Source: JAZBPO01 sp963691775
Lineage (GTDB): Bacteria > Pseudomonadota > Gammaproteobacteria > Pseudomonadales > Azotimanducaceae
Direction: 5' to 3'
Length of the DNA stretch: 64,000 nucleotides
Assembly: GCA_963691775.1 (NCBI GenBank)
Contig: OY829369.1
Location: 2,852,001 to 2,916,000 of the forward strand
Shown here: positions 47,027 to 59,197 of the stretch, piece after piece
How positions within the stretch are numbered: position 1 is the stretch's first letter
How the letters are laid out: every line of letters starts with the position of its first letter
Position numbers and translations under genes: made by a program
Notes under the pieces: model-generated
What the model was told of the DNA's origin: nothing
Seen by the model: the letters and a program-made list of their open reading frames with translations, nothing else
Databases searched by the model: none

Positions 47027-47758
47027 ATGCCTGCACCGCGTACGCCCACCTACGACCTTCGGGTGGTCGCCCATCGCCCCGATCGGGACCGTATCGTCAT
47101 CGCCGCAGCGGTGGCAGGTTCTTTGCTCGCGGCGCTCATCGGATTCTGGATGGGCGGCGCCTTTGCGCGTGGCGATCGCGACGCGGCATTGCGTGAACTC
47201 GACATCCTCGGAGAGGAATACGGTGCGCTCAGCCGTCGTCACGCCGCGCTTGAGCAAGCGTTAGGTGACGAGCGCCTCGCAAGAGAGGTCGGCGGGGTGT
47301 TTTCTCAGCAGGTCCGCGGCACGCTGGCAGACCAGGCGGCTCAGATTGCGAGCTTGGAGGAGCAGATACGCTTCTATCGCAATCTCATGGCGGGCACTGA
47401 GGAGGGCGAGCTGCAGATCGCCGACCTTGAATTGCTGCAGCGACTCGATGGGCGGGGGGTGCGCTTCCGTCTATTGCTCGTGCAGTCGGCGGATCGACGT
47501 GATGAGATAGCAGGGCGCATCGAGGTTCATGTGGTTGGTGCCCGAGAGGGTCAAGCCGAGGTGCTCACTGGGGCCGTGCTTGGTGCGGATCTGGTCGAAC
47601 CGATGCCGTTTCGCTTCCGCTACTTCCAGCGTCTAGCCGGTGCGATCATTTTGCCAGACGGGTTTGTCCCCGAGGGCGTAGAAATCGTCGCGCGATCCGA
47701 CGAAGAGGAAGGGTTTCGCCTGCAGCGTACCTTCAACTGGGAGCTCCAGGAGGTTTGA
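47027..47758 (+). CDS. DUF6776-like single-pass membrane protein
   Basis: Uncharacterised, 243 aa. One transmembrane segment (about residues 23-45, IVIAAAVAGSLLAALIGFW) is followed by a predicted coiled coil (about 50-125) and a beta-rich C-terminal domain of roughly 110 residues with RFRYFQRLAGAIILPDGFVPE. That layout and its place before a bactofilin gene match the family named DUF6776 in gammaproteobacteria. ATG 47027 follows TGAGG. The stop overlaps the GAG-GT region before bactofilin by 2 bp spacing, so the two are very likely cotranscribed and may act together at the envelope. Confidence 0.7.
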   Translation: MPAPRTPTYDLRVVAHRPDRDRIVIAAAVAGSLLAALIGFWMGGAFARGDRDAALRELDILGEEYGALSRRHAALEQALGDERLAREVGGVFSQQVRGTLADQAAQIASLEEQIRFYRNLMAGTEEGELQIADLELLQRLDGRGVRFRLLLVQSADRRDEIAGRIEVHVVGAREGQAEVLTGAVLGADLVEPMPFRFRYFQRLAGAIILPDGFVPEGVEIVARSDEEEGFRLQRTFNWELQEV

Positions 47759-47760
47759 GC

Positions 47761-48243
47761 ATGTTTGGGGATAAAGACAAGGACAAGAGCGTGAAGAACG
47801 CACCAGCGACCAAGGAAAACGCCATGCCCGGCAAGGGCGCTACGTTGATCGCGAATAACACTCGGCTCGAAGGCGATATTCACTTTTCTGACCAGCTGCT
47901 CGTGAACGGGGAGATCAAGGGAAACGTGTATGCGGAGCAGGACTCCGACGCCGGTCTTACGGTGAGCGCAAAGGGTGCAGTGATCGGCGAGATTCGCGTT
48001 CCGAATGTGGTTGTGAACGGTCGCGTCAAAGGCGATATCTATGCCGGCAAGCATGTCGAATTGGCGGCGGAAGCGCGGGTCGAGGGGAACGTCTTTTACC
48101 ATCTCATCGAGATGGTCGTCGGGGCCCGCGTTGACGGTAGCCTAGTCTACACGCCACCCGATCAGCAGCCCGCTGCGCGCACGCCTGGTCGCGTGCCCAC
48201 GCAGGAAGTACCTGCGGTTACCCTAGGAACGGCGCAGAGCTGA
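47761..48243 (+). CDS. Bactofilin family cytoskeletal protein
   Basis: Beta-helix protein that polymerises into filaments and scaffolds cell-wall or polar proteins. 160 aa. A short polar N-terminus rich in Lys/Asp (MFGDKDKDKSVKN) is followed by the repeated beta-helix core, with LLVNGEIKGNVYA, KGAVIGEIRVPNVVVNGRVKG (two parts) and HVELAAEARVEGNV, and a Pro/Thr-rich tail. ATG 47761 is 7 bp from AGGAGG (47748-47753); a TTG at 47755 is less well placed. Two genes upstream of erpA. Confidence 0.93.
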   Translation: MFGDKDKDKSVKNAPATKENAMPGKGATLIANNTRLEGDIHFSDQLLVNGEIKGNVYAEQDSDAGLTVSAKGAVIGEIRVPNVVVNGRVKGDIYAGKHVELAAEARVEGNVFYHLIEMVVGARVDGSLVYTPPDQQPAARTPGRVPTQEVPAVTLGTAQS

Positions 48244-48287
48244 CCTTATATTGGCGCCTAAGTGCAGGCTCAGGACAGGCGATTTTC

Positions 48288-48641
48288 ATGAGCATGGTCC
48301 AGACGCAGGATCCCGTAACGCTCTCGATTTCCGAAGTTGCGGCCACAAAGGTGCGCGAGTTGATCGAGGACGAGGGAAATCAGGGGCTGAAGCTGCGTGT
48401 GTTCGTCACTGGTGGCGGGTGCTCGGGATTTTCCTATGGTTTCACCTTTGACGAAGACAGTGCAGAGGATGATGCGGCAATCGAACGTGATGGGGTGACG
48501 GTGCTTGTGGATCCGATGAGCTATCCATACCTCGCTGGCGCGCAGATCGACTACCGCGAGGACCTCTCTGGCGCTCAGTTCGTCATTGACAATCCGAATG
48601 CATCGTCGACCTGCGGCTGTGGCAACTCCTTCGCGATCTGA
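48288..48641 (+). CDS. erpA: Iron-sulfur cluster insertion protein ErpA
   Basis: A-type Fe-S carrier that passes clusters to apo-proteins such as IspG/IspH. 117 aa. The three ligand cysteines are Cys45 in GGGCSGF and Cys109/Cys111 in STCGCGNSF. LKLRVFVTGGGCSG and FVIDNPNA are conserved. The ATG at 48288 or the one two codons later may start translation; ACAGG lies upstream. In Pseudomonas erpA is next to anmK; here a small DsrE-like gene lies between. Confidence 0.96.
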   Translation: MSMVQTQDPVTLSISEVAATKVRELIEDEGNQGLKLRVFVTGGGCSGFSYGFTFDEDSAEDDAAIERDGVTVLVDPMSYPYLAGAQIDYREDLSGAQFVIDNPNASSTCGCGNSFAI

Positions 48642-48657
48642 TCGCGACGCAAGGGAT

Positions 48658-49125
48658 ATGGGGCGACTCGCTCAACCGCTGGGCCTGCTGACTTCCATGT
48701 CCAGCGCAATCACTGCCGGTGCGGTCGACTGTGGGCTCACGCCTGTCAAAACCGCCGTTGGCAGCGGTTTTTCCCTCCTGACCGACATTCGCGTGAACAC
48801 CCCGGAGGCCATGTTCGAGGTGCTTGAGCGCCTTGATGCGCTCGCCAGCAGCGCGAGCGGCTTCCCGAGGCACGACCCGGTGGTGGCGGTTCTCCACGGT
48901 GATGAGGCGTTGGCGTTCACGAGTGCGGAGTACGCCGTCCACACGGAATCGGTGGATCGCGCGGCGCGACTCGAGGCCTTCGGATTGCTAGATGTGCGCA
49001 TCTGCGAGAACTGGATGCGCGCTAACGGGGTCATGCGAGGTGATCTACCGTCTTTCGTAGACACGGTCCCTGACGGCGCCGGGGAGGAGCGCCGGCTTGA
49101 AGCAGCGGGTTATGTGCGTTTCTGA
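48658..49125 (+). CDS. DsrE-family-like hypothetical protein
   Basis: 155 aa from ATG 48658, or 142 from ATG 48697. The C-terminal half resembles DsrE/DsrF-like (COG1416) proteins: VVAVLHGDEALAF, then LLDVRICENWMRANGVMRGDL, then VDTVPDGAGEERRLEAAGYVRF, which is the family's conserved Cys-bearing helix and C-terminus. The N-terminal 40 residues are not recognised. It overlaps the 3' end of anmK (opposite strand) by 16 bp, so the two mRNAs are complementary at their ends. Function unknown; sulfur-relay involvement would be a guess, though the neighbour erpA handles Fe-S. Confidence 0.65.
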   Translation: MGRLAQPLGLLTSMSSAITAGAVDCGLTPVKTAVGSGFSLLTDIRVNTPEAMFEVLERLDALASSASGFPRHDPVVAVLHGDEALAFTSAEYAVHTESVDRAARLEAFGLLDVRICENWMRANGVMRGDLPSFVDTVPDGAGEERRLEAAGYVRF

Positions 49126-50294
49126 TCCGGAGCGGGTCCCGCAGCGTAGATAGCGCCCAAGACTCGACGGCCGCTCGCTCCCGTGACTTCCGGCACGTTG
49201 CCTGCGCGCCCCCCCAGGCGCTGCTGTGCGAGCCAGGCGAAAGCAAGCCCTTCAAGCCAGTCACCGTCTACGCCAGCAGATTCGGTCGTCGCCACGGTCT
49301 TGCCGGGCATGGCCGCCGCGATGCGCCTCATCAGGGATGCGTTATGGCGACCGCCTCCGCAAACAAGTACTTCCATCGCTGGAAAGGCAGCGAGCTTGGT
49401 GACCGCGTCGGAGATCGTGCGTGCTGTGAGCTCGGTGAGCGTTGCAGCTACGGCCGCCGGTGTTATTTGGCGATCCAGTTGCTCCAGTCGCAGTGCCAAC
49501 CAGTGCCCGTCGAAATATTCTCGCCCCGTACTCTTTGGAGGCGGTAGCGCGAACCACGGGTCTGCCAGCATCGCATCGAGAAGCTGAGGGTCTACGAGTC
49601 CCTGGTCCGCCCACTGGCCGTCCTTGTCCATCGGCGTGCCCAGGTGCCGCTCTGCCCAGGCATCGATTAGCACGTTGCCAGGCCCCGTATCGAAGCCGCC
49701 GACGTAGAGGTCACCGACGTAGGAATCGCCGCGAGCGGCCCGGGCTGTAAGTAGAGTCACGTTTGCCATGCCGCCGATGTTGACGATCGCACGCGGTACA
49801 GGGCCCGCGAAGACTGCCTGGTGAAAGGCCGGAACGAGCGGGGCGCCCTCTCCGCCCGCGGCGACGTCTCTTCGACGAAAGTCGGCGACGACCATTATCC
49901 CCGTGTGCTCGGCGACCCGGTTAGGATCTCCGATCTGGAGGGTGAAGGGATTCGTTTTGCGCCGAGGCAGGTGGCGGATGGTTTGGCCGTGGCTTCCGAT
50001 GGCACTCACCCGCTCCGGGCGCACGCCTGCTTCGTGGAGAAGGTCTAAGACGCGCATCCCGATCTCATCGCCGAGCGCGACATCGACAGAGGCAAAATGT
50101 TCTAGGTCGACAGCGCGCGCCGAGCAGAGCTCATGAAGGTCGCTACGGAGTTCTTTTGAGAACTGGTAGGTGCGCGCACACACGACCTCTGGGCCCTTTT
50201 GCGGCAAGGTCGCCAAAACCACATCGATGCCGTCCAGGCTCGTACCTGACATGACGCCGACGAACAGCGGTCCGCCAGGTTCAGGGACGCTCAC
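49110..50294 (-). CDS. anmK: Anhydro-N-acetylmuramic acid kinase
   Basis: Recycles peptidoglycan: phosphorylates and opens 1,6-anhydroMurNAc to MurNAc-6-phosphate. 394 aa. The ATP-binding signature is GVMSGTSLDGID; SHGQTIRHLP, VADFRRRDVAAGGEGAPLVP and NIGGMANVT hold the catalytic Asp and sugar site. A second phosphate motif FDTGPGNVLIDAW follows. 3 bp after the M23 peptidase gene on the same strand, so wall cutting and wall recycling may be linked. Confidence 0.96.
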   Translation of the reverse strand: MSVPEPGGPLFVGVMSGTSLDGIDVVLATLPQKGPEVVCARTYQFSKELRSDLHELCSARAVDLEHFASVDVALGDEIGMRVLDLLHEAGVRPERVSAIGSHGQTIRHLPRRKTNPFTLQIGDPNRVAEHTGIMVVADFRRRDVAAGGEGAPLVPAFHQAVFAGPVPRAIVNIGGMANVTLLTARAARGDSYVGDLYVGGFDTGPGNVLIDAWAERHLGTPMDKDGQWADQGLVDPQLLDAMLADPWFALPPPKSTGREYFDGHWLALRLEQLDRQITPAAVAATLTELTARTISDAVTKLAAFPAMEVLVCGGGRHNASLMRRIAAAMPGKTVATTESAGVDGDWLEGLAFAWLAQQRLGGRAGNVPEVTGASGRRVLGAIYAAGPAPDQKRT

Positions 50295-50297
50295 GGC

Positions 50298-51644
50298 TCA
50301 GCCCCCGGTTGTGTCGCCGCCGGCTGCGAGCGCGATCTGTGCCTCATCTGCCTGGTCGAGCAAAGCGACAAGCTGGCCGGTCGCGGCAGTGAAGCGGGTA
50401 CGCTCGCCTGCATCTATGGGAAGCGCCTGGGGCAGATCTACCGTGCGCGGGTCCTTGTGTACGCCGTGAACGAGAAATTCGTAGTGCAGGTGCGGGCCCG
50501 TTGCCCAGCCGGTAGAGCCCACGTAGCCGATTACCTCCCCCTGATCGACGCGCTCGCCCTGGCGCAGACCGCGTGCCAGGCGCGACAGGTGGAGATACTT
50601 CGTCTGATAGGTGTCGCCGTGTTGCAGAACCAGGTAATTCCCGGATGCATGATGGTTTCGTACGACCGAAACGACGCGACCTTCGCCTGCTGCAACCACA
50701 GGTGTGCCGCGTGGGGCTGCATAGTCGATGCCGCGATGGGGGCGAATGGTGTTGTGCAGAGGGTGGCGTCGGCGCATGTTGAAATTCGAGCTGATCCGGC
50801 TGAACTGGACCGGCGCACGCAGGAATGCCTTGCGCATGCTCAATCCATCGGGCGTGTAGTAGCTCGTGTAGCCGTTGGAGTCGGTGTAGCGCACCGCCTG
50901 GAAGACGTCGCCGCGATTTCGAAACTCGGCTGCGAGGATACTGCCGAACCCGAGCCGTTCGCCGTCGAGCCAAAGCTCTTCCAGGACGACATCGAATCCG
51001 TCCCCCGTCCTGATGTCCAGGACGAAATCAACGTCCCACTGGAAGATGTCTGCGAGCTTCATCGCTGTGGCGTCATCCAAGCCCGCGGCGGTGCTAGCCA
51101 GGAACAGGGAGCTATCGATCGACGCTCGCGCTGAGACCAGGCGGCGCTCCGGTTCGCGCGCTAGGGTGCGTGTGGCGAATGAAGCCTTGCTGTTGGCGCG
51201 TTCGGAGATCATTGATTCCAGTCGGTCGAACTCATAGCGCAGGCCCAGCAGGCGCCCGGCATCATCAACGCGGTACTGAAGCTGTTCCCCAGGATGAATC
51301 CGGCGTAAGCGTTGCGTGGCCCCATCGCTCTGAAGGAGATCGTGCAGGTCGCGAGGGTGAAGATCTTCTCTGGAAAAGATGCGCGCCAGGCTGTCTCCGG
51401 GCCGGACCTCGACCTCGTGCCAATGTTCGGGCGATGTGGCCTCTGCGGTTGATTTGTCGGTCTCGGGTATCTTGGGGCGCGCGGAGATGGCGGGCCCGAC
51501 AACGTGGTCGATGCCCGATTCCGTTTGCGAATCGCGTGCATCTTTTGGAAGAAACAGAGCTCCGAGCACCACAATGGTGCCTAGGCTCAGCATTAATAGC
51601 TGTGGCTTGATCAAGTCAGAATGCAGCACGCGGTCATCCGGCAT
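50298..51644 (-). CDS. M23-family peptidoglycan endopeptidase (MepM-like)
   Basis: Membrane-anchored metallopeptidase that cuts peptidoglycan cross-links during growth. 448 aa. One N-terminal transmembrane anchor (about residues 16-33, LLMLSLGTIVVLGALFL), then an OapA/LysM-like wall-binding region (EVEVRPGDSLARIF) and a Csd3-type domain, then the LytM/M23 domain. The zinc ligands are seen in HRGIDYAAPRGT (HxxxD) and GPHLHYEF (HxH), so it should be active. It precedes anmK by 3 bp and is divergent from tyrS, the order known from Pseudomonas beside an rrn operon. Confidence 0.93.
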   Translation of the reverse strand: MPDDRVLHSDLIKPQLLMLSLGTIVVLGALFLPKDARDSQTESGIDHVVGPAISARPKIPETDKSTAEATSPEHWHEVEVRPGDSLARIFSREDLHPRDLHDLLQSDGATQRLRRIHPGEQLQYRVDDAGRLLGLRYEFDRLESMISERANSKASFATRTLAREPERRLVSARASIDSSLFLASTAAGLDDATAMKLADIFQWDVDFVLDIRTGDGFDVVLEELWLDGERLGFGSILAAEFRNRGDVFQAVRYTDSNGYTSYYTPDGLSMRKAFLRAPVQFSRISSNFNMRRRHPLHNTIRPHRGIDYAAPRGTPVVAAGEGRVVSVVRNHHASGNYLVLQHGDTYQTKYLHLSRLARGLRQGERVDQGEVIGYVGSTGWATGPHLHYEFLVHGVHKDPRTVDLPQALPIDAGERTRFTAATGQLVALLDQADEAQIALAAGGDTTGG

Positions 51645-51859
51645 AGAAAAAACTATTTATTTCAGCGATCTGGGGCAGTTTTCTGAAGGGTGCCTTAGGG
51701 CGCCGTCGGAGTATATAGAAAGCAGCGTACGTGCCACATGCGTTCCGGCGTGGATGGGCGCTGGCCTAGGTATTCCCGGAGCTGGGGAGTATGGTGGCGC
51801 CGCGCGCTCCAGCGCGTCAGCTCAAGGGGCGAACAGTCCTCTGCAACGGACACAGGATA

Positions 51860-53128
51860 ATGACCCAGGCATTGATCGAAGACCTTCGCTGGCGTGGCCT
51901 GATCAACCAGGCCTCTGATCTAGATGCGCTCGGTGCGCGGCTGGATGAAGGCGCCTGCGTCCTGTATTGCGGCTTTGATCCGACAGCTGACAGTCTTCAT
52001 ATCGGCAATCTTGTACCGTTGCTGACCCTTAAGCGCTTCCAGGAGGCAGGACATGCGCCGATCGCGCTCGTCGGCGGTGCGACGGGGCTGATAGGAGACC
52101 CCAGTTTCAAGGCGGACGAGCGAGCGCTCAACGAACGGGAGGTCGTTGAGGCTTGGGTCGCGCGTCTGCGTGAGCAGGTGTCAGCCTTTGTGGATCTTGA
52201 GGCAGGTGGTCGCGTCGCGAACAACTTTGAATGGACGCAAGGCTTGGACGTCATTTCCTTCTTGCGGGATGTCGGCAAGCACTTCTCCGTAAACGACATG
52301 ATGCGCAAGGAAATGGTTCGAGAGCGGTTGGCGAACGAAGAGCAGGGCATTTCGTTCACCGAGTTCAGCTACATGCTGCTCCAGGCCCTGGATTTCGTTG
52401 AACTGGCGCGACGCCACGACTGCATGCTGCAGATCGGCGGATCCGATCAATGGGGCAATATCACCGCGGGTATGGAACTTACGCGGCGCATGCTCGGTAG
52501 GCAGGTGCACGCGATGACGCTGCCGCTCGTCACGAAGGCCGACGGTACGAAGTTCGGCAAGACGGAGGCGGGCACGATCTGGCTGGACGCGGCGCGAACG
52601 TCGCCCTATGCCTTCTACCAGTTCTGGCTGAACGTGGCCGATGCTGACGTGGGGCCCTTCCTTCGCTTCTTCACCTTTCTGTCCAGGGAAGAGATTGAGC
52701 GCCTCGACGCGCGCACGGCACAAGCGCCTCAGGAGCGGTCGGGTCAACGGGCTCTCGCGGAGTCTGTTACGCGGCTCGTGCACGGGGACGTCGCGCTCGC
52801 ATCCGCGCAGCGGATCACCGAGGCGCTGTTTTCCGGCGACATTGATGCCCTCGACGCTGGCGACTTCGCGCAGCTCGCTCAGGACGGACTTCCGACGTCG
52901 CCCGGTGGAATGGACGGGCTCAAGGTCGGGCAGGCCCTGAGCGCGCTCGGTCTTGCCAAGTCCAATTCGGCGGCGATGCAGCTCATCAAGAGTGGTGCGG
53001 TGTCCATTAATGGCGAGACCGTCGCGGACGCATCCGCAGATCTATCGTCCTTCGAGCCGCTAGACGGCGGTTATCGATTGATTCGTCGCGGCAAGCGTAA
53101 CTGGGGTCTGCTCACCGCGGATGCGTAA
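51860..53128 (+). CDS. tyrS: Tyrosyl-tRNA synthetase
   Basis: Charges tRNA(Tyr). 422 aa (E. coli 424). Class I signatures: HIGN in SLHIGNLVPL and KFGKT in GTKFGKTEAG; YCGFDPTA and GGSDQWGNITAG bind tyrosine and ATP. The C-terminal S4 RNA-binding domain holds QLIKSGAVSINGETV. ATG 51860 is picked by homology; the Shine-Dalgarno AGGA is unusually close (2-3 bp) and ACGGA is 10 bp off. Frame upstream to 51791 is not conserved. The rrn promoter starts 58 bp after its stop. Confidence 0.97.
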   Translation: MTQALIEDLRWRGLINQASDLDALGARLDEGACVLYCGFDPTADSLHIGNLVPLLTLKRFQEAGHAPIALVGGATGLIGDPSFKADERALNEREVVEAWVARLREQVSAFVDLEAGGRVANNFEWTQGLDVISFLRDVGKHFSVNDMMRKEMVRERLANEEQGISFTEFSYMLLQALDFVELARRHDCMLQIGGSDQWGNITAGMELTRRMLGRQVHAMTLPLVTKADGTKFGKTEAGTIWLDAARTSPYAFYQFWLNVADADVGPFLRFFTFLSREEIERLDARTAQAPQERSGQRALAESVTRLVHGDVALASAQRITEALFSGDIDALDAGDFAQLAQDGLPTSPGGMDGLKVGQALSALGLAKSNSAAMQLIKSGAVSINGETVADASADLSSFEPLDGGYRLIRRGKRNWGLLTADA

Positions 53129-53185
53129 GGCTGCGCGTGCGAACCCCGTGTGCGAGCGGCACGAAAAACTATTTCATCAAAGCGC

Positions 53186-53213
53186 TTGCGGGTCGAATCG
53201 CCGCATGTATAAT
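53186..53213 (+). promoter_or_regulatory. rrn P1 promoter with UP-like element
   Basis: TTGCGG (53186-53191), 16-bp spacer, perfect TATAAT (53208-53213) and a GC-rich discriminator GCGCC, typical of stringently controlled rRNA promoters. Upstream is an A/T-rich stretch (about 53163-53182, GAAAAACTATTTCATCAAAG) fit to bind the RNA polymerase alpha subunits. Confidence 0.88.
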
Positions 53214-53257
53214 GCGCCTCCCTGACAGCGGGGTCGGCTTTAGGCCGACGCGCGAAA

Positions 53258-53305
53258 AGCCTGAAAAATCAGGCTCAAACGCGCCTGACCCGCCGCTCCT
53301 TAACA
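53258..53305 (+). promoter_or_regulatory. rrn leader boxB and boxA antitermination signals
   Basis: boxB-like hairpin AGCCTGA/TCAGGCT (53258-53264, 53269-53275, loop AAAA) followed by boxA GCTCCTTAACA (53295-53305). Another hairpin, GTCGGC/GCCGAC (53233-53238, 53244-53249), comes before. This is the Nus-factor loading site of the rrn operon. The rest of 53129-53484 is promoter, leader and processing sequence with no gene. Confidence 0.8.
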
Positions 53306-53309
53306 ATTA

Positions 53310-53328
53310 GATCAAGCCATTCGTGTGG
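53310..53328 (+). other. 16S precursor processing stem, 5' half
   Basis: GATCAAGCCATTCGTGTGG is perfectly complementary over 19 bases to 55051-55069 after the 16S gene. Together they loop out 16S rRNA for RNase III cleavage. Confidence 0.85.
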
Positions 53329-53484
53329 GTGCCCGAGTCATTGATACCGGCCACTGATTGGCGTGCTTTTGATCGATTTCTGACTGGCTGCTTTTTTGGT
53401 GGTTGGGGAGATCGGGATAGGTACGCAACCGTATAGGTTCCGTTGTCTCGTCTTTCGGGATGAGGGGATGGGATCAGAGGTCTT

Positions 53485-55021
<1,537 letters not shown>

Positions 55022-55050
55022 AACACAAGCCGGGCAACGGCTCGTGGCAT

Positions 55051-55069
55051 CCACACGAATGGCTTGATC
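55051..55069 (+). other. 16S precursor processing stem, 3' half
   Basis: CCACACGAATGGCTTGATC, exact reverse complement of 53310-53328; forms the RNase III substrate. Confidence 0.85.
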
Positions 55070-55131
55070 AATTGCAGCAACGATCGCGGTTGCGACGAGT
55101 GCAATCCGGAATAGAGCTTTGCGGCAGTTCC

Positions 55132-55208
<77 letters not shown>

Positions 55209-55293
55209 GTCGTACGGCGCGGGGGATTGCACCTTCGCCGCGGAGCCGGTGAATCACGTAGATCAAGTGCTGACGGCACAGGGTCTAGAACAC

Positions 55294-55369
55294 GGGGCCA
55301 TAGCTCAGCTGGGAGAGCGCCTGCCTTGCACGCAGGAGGTCGGCGGTTCGATCCCGCCTGGCTCCACCA
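55294..55369 (+). tRNA. alaT: tRNA-Ala (anticodon TGC)
   Basis: 76 nt. Acceptor GGGGCCA/TGGCTCC, anticodon loop CTTGCAC, T loop TTCGATC, encoded CCA (55367-55369). Second spacer tRNA, 85 bp after tRNA-Ile. Confidence 0.98.
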
Positions 55370-55404
55370 TCCCCCAACTACGCGATCGTATCTACTTGAG
55401 AAGT

Positions 55405-55445
55405 CAGCTCCGGGAATTCGACCCGAGTTCCCGGAGCTGGCTTTT
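55405..55445 (+). terminator. Terminator-like hairpin inside the 16S-23S spacer
   Basis: A perfect 12-bp stem CAGCTCCGGGAA (55405-55416) and TTCCCGGAGCTG (55428-55439), loop of 11, then GCTTTTCTG. It follows tRNA-Ala and comes 36 bp before a boxA, so the antitermination complex must read through it. The remaining spacer to 55930 holds the boxA and 23S leader only; no gene seen. Confidence 0.6.
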
Positions 55446-55480
55446 CTGTATGCGGGCCCAATTCCCGCGGTGCGGAAAGC

Positions 55481-55492
55481 TGCTCTTTAACA
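55481..55492 (+). promoter_or_regulatory. Second boxA, upstream of 23S
   Basis: TGCTCTTTAACA, an exact boxA consensus, in the spacer before 23S rRNA. It reloads Nus factors for 23S transcription. Confidence 0.85.
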
Positions 55493-55930
55493 ACGTGGTG
55501 AAGTGAAGTTGCTGACGATCACTCGGCATTATCAGCGTCGAGTGGTCATTGGCGGGTTCAATTGTACAAGCGCACTAAATTATCTATGTGCGGTCCCTGG
55601 TCATGGGTGTTGTCAGCGCCCGGACCCGAGCCCCAACGGATTCTGGAGACGTGTAATGCCGGAATCATGCTTGAGGGGCGTACGGACGAGCTGCGTCGTG
55701 TCGTCGCGGTGAGGTCGTGCAGAATCGAAGTCTTCCACTGAATCTGGATAACCCTTTCCAGCGCTTCTTTGGAAGATGCTCGAGGACCAAGCGGAAGTTC
55801 GGAATGCAAGGCGCGGAAGGCGAAGGTGAGGGAGCTTGCTGATGCAAGTGACCGATCCTGAGTCCGAAGCGCAACGCAGCAGTTCGAAGTTCTGCGCCGG
55901 TTCTGTGAATAAGATTGCTTCGGGTTATAT

Positions 55931-58816
<2,886 letters not shown>

Positions 58817-58973
58817 ATAACACCGAAGCAATCTGAACGTGTCCGACGCTGACACGACCAGGACCGCACAGGTGTCCTTGTACAACCGCCCAGCCACTTC
58901 ACGAACACCACGTAGATCTGCATCTGCAGGTCGAAGGGGGATTACGGGCCCTTACCCGTCATTCCCACGATTC

Positions 58974-59090
58974 GCCTGACGATCATTGCAAGCTGGAACC
59001 ACCTGATCCCATCCCGAACTCAGAAGTGAAACGGCTTAGCGCCGATGGTAGTGCGGGGTTTCCCCGTGTGAGAGTAGGTCGTCGTCAGGC
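58974..59090 (+). rRNA. rrf: 5S ribosomal RNA
   Basis: About 117 nt. Terminal stem GCCTGACGA/TCGTCAGGC, and the conserved middle CGAACTCAGAAGTGAAACG and GCGCCGATGGTAGTG. Ends uncertain by 1-3 nt. The 157-bp gap after 23S shows no tRNA. Confidence 0.97.
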
Positions 59091-59098
59091 TTTATTCC

Positions 59099-59140
59099 GA
59101 AAGGGGCTACACCATGCGGTGTAGCCCCTTTCTTCTTTTT
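59099..59140 (+). terminator. rrn operon terminator
   Basis: A 15-bp perfect stem GAAAGGGGCTACACC (59099-59113) and GGTGTAGCCCCTTTC (59118-59132), loop ATGC, followed by TTCTTTTT (59133-59140). Confidence 0.95.
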
Positions 59141-59147
59141 GGCTCCA

Positions 59148-59182
59148 AACCTGAACAAGGGGTCTGACCCCAGGTTCAGGTT
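59148..59182. repeat. 35-bp near-perfect palindrome (REP-like)
   Basis: AACCTGAAC (59148-59156) pairs with GTTCAGGTT (59174-59182) around GGGGTC-T-GACCCC (59159-59171). It lies between the rrn terminator and the end of manC. The GGGGTC(A/T)GACCCC core resembles dispersed palindromic elements that I recall from other proteobacterial genomes, some tied to REP-associated transposases. No T-run, so a terminator role for manC is doubtful. Only one copy is in this window. Confidence 0.55.
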
Positions 59183-59197
59183 GGCTGGGGGCGTTGT

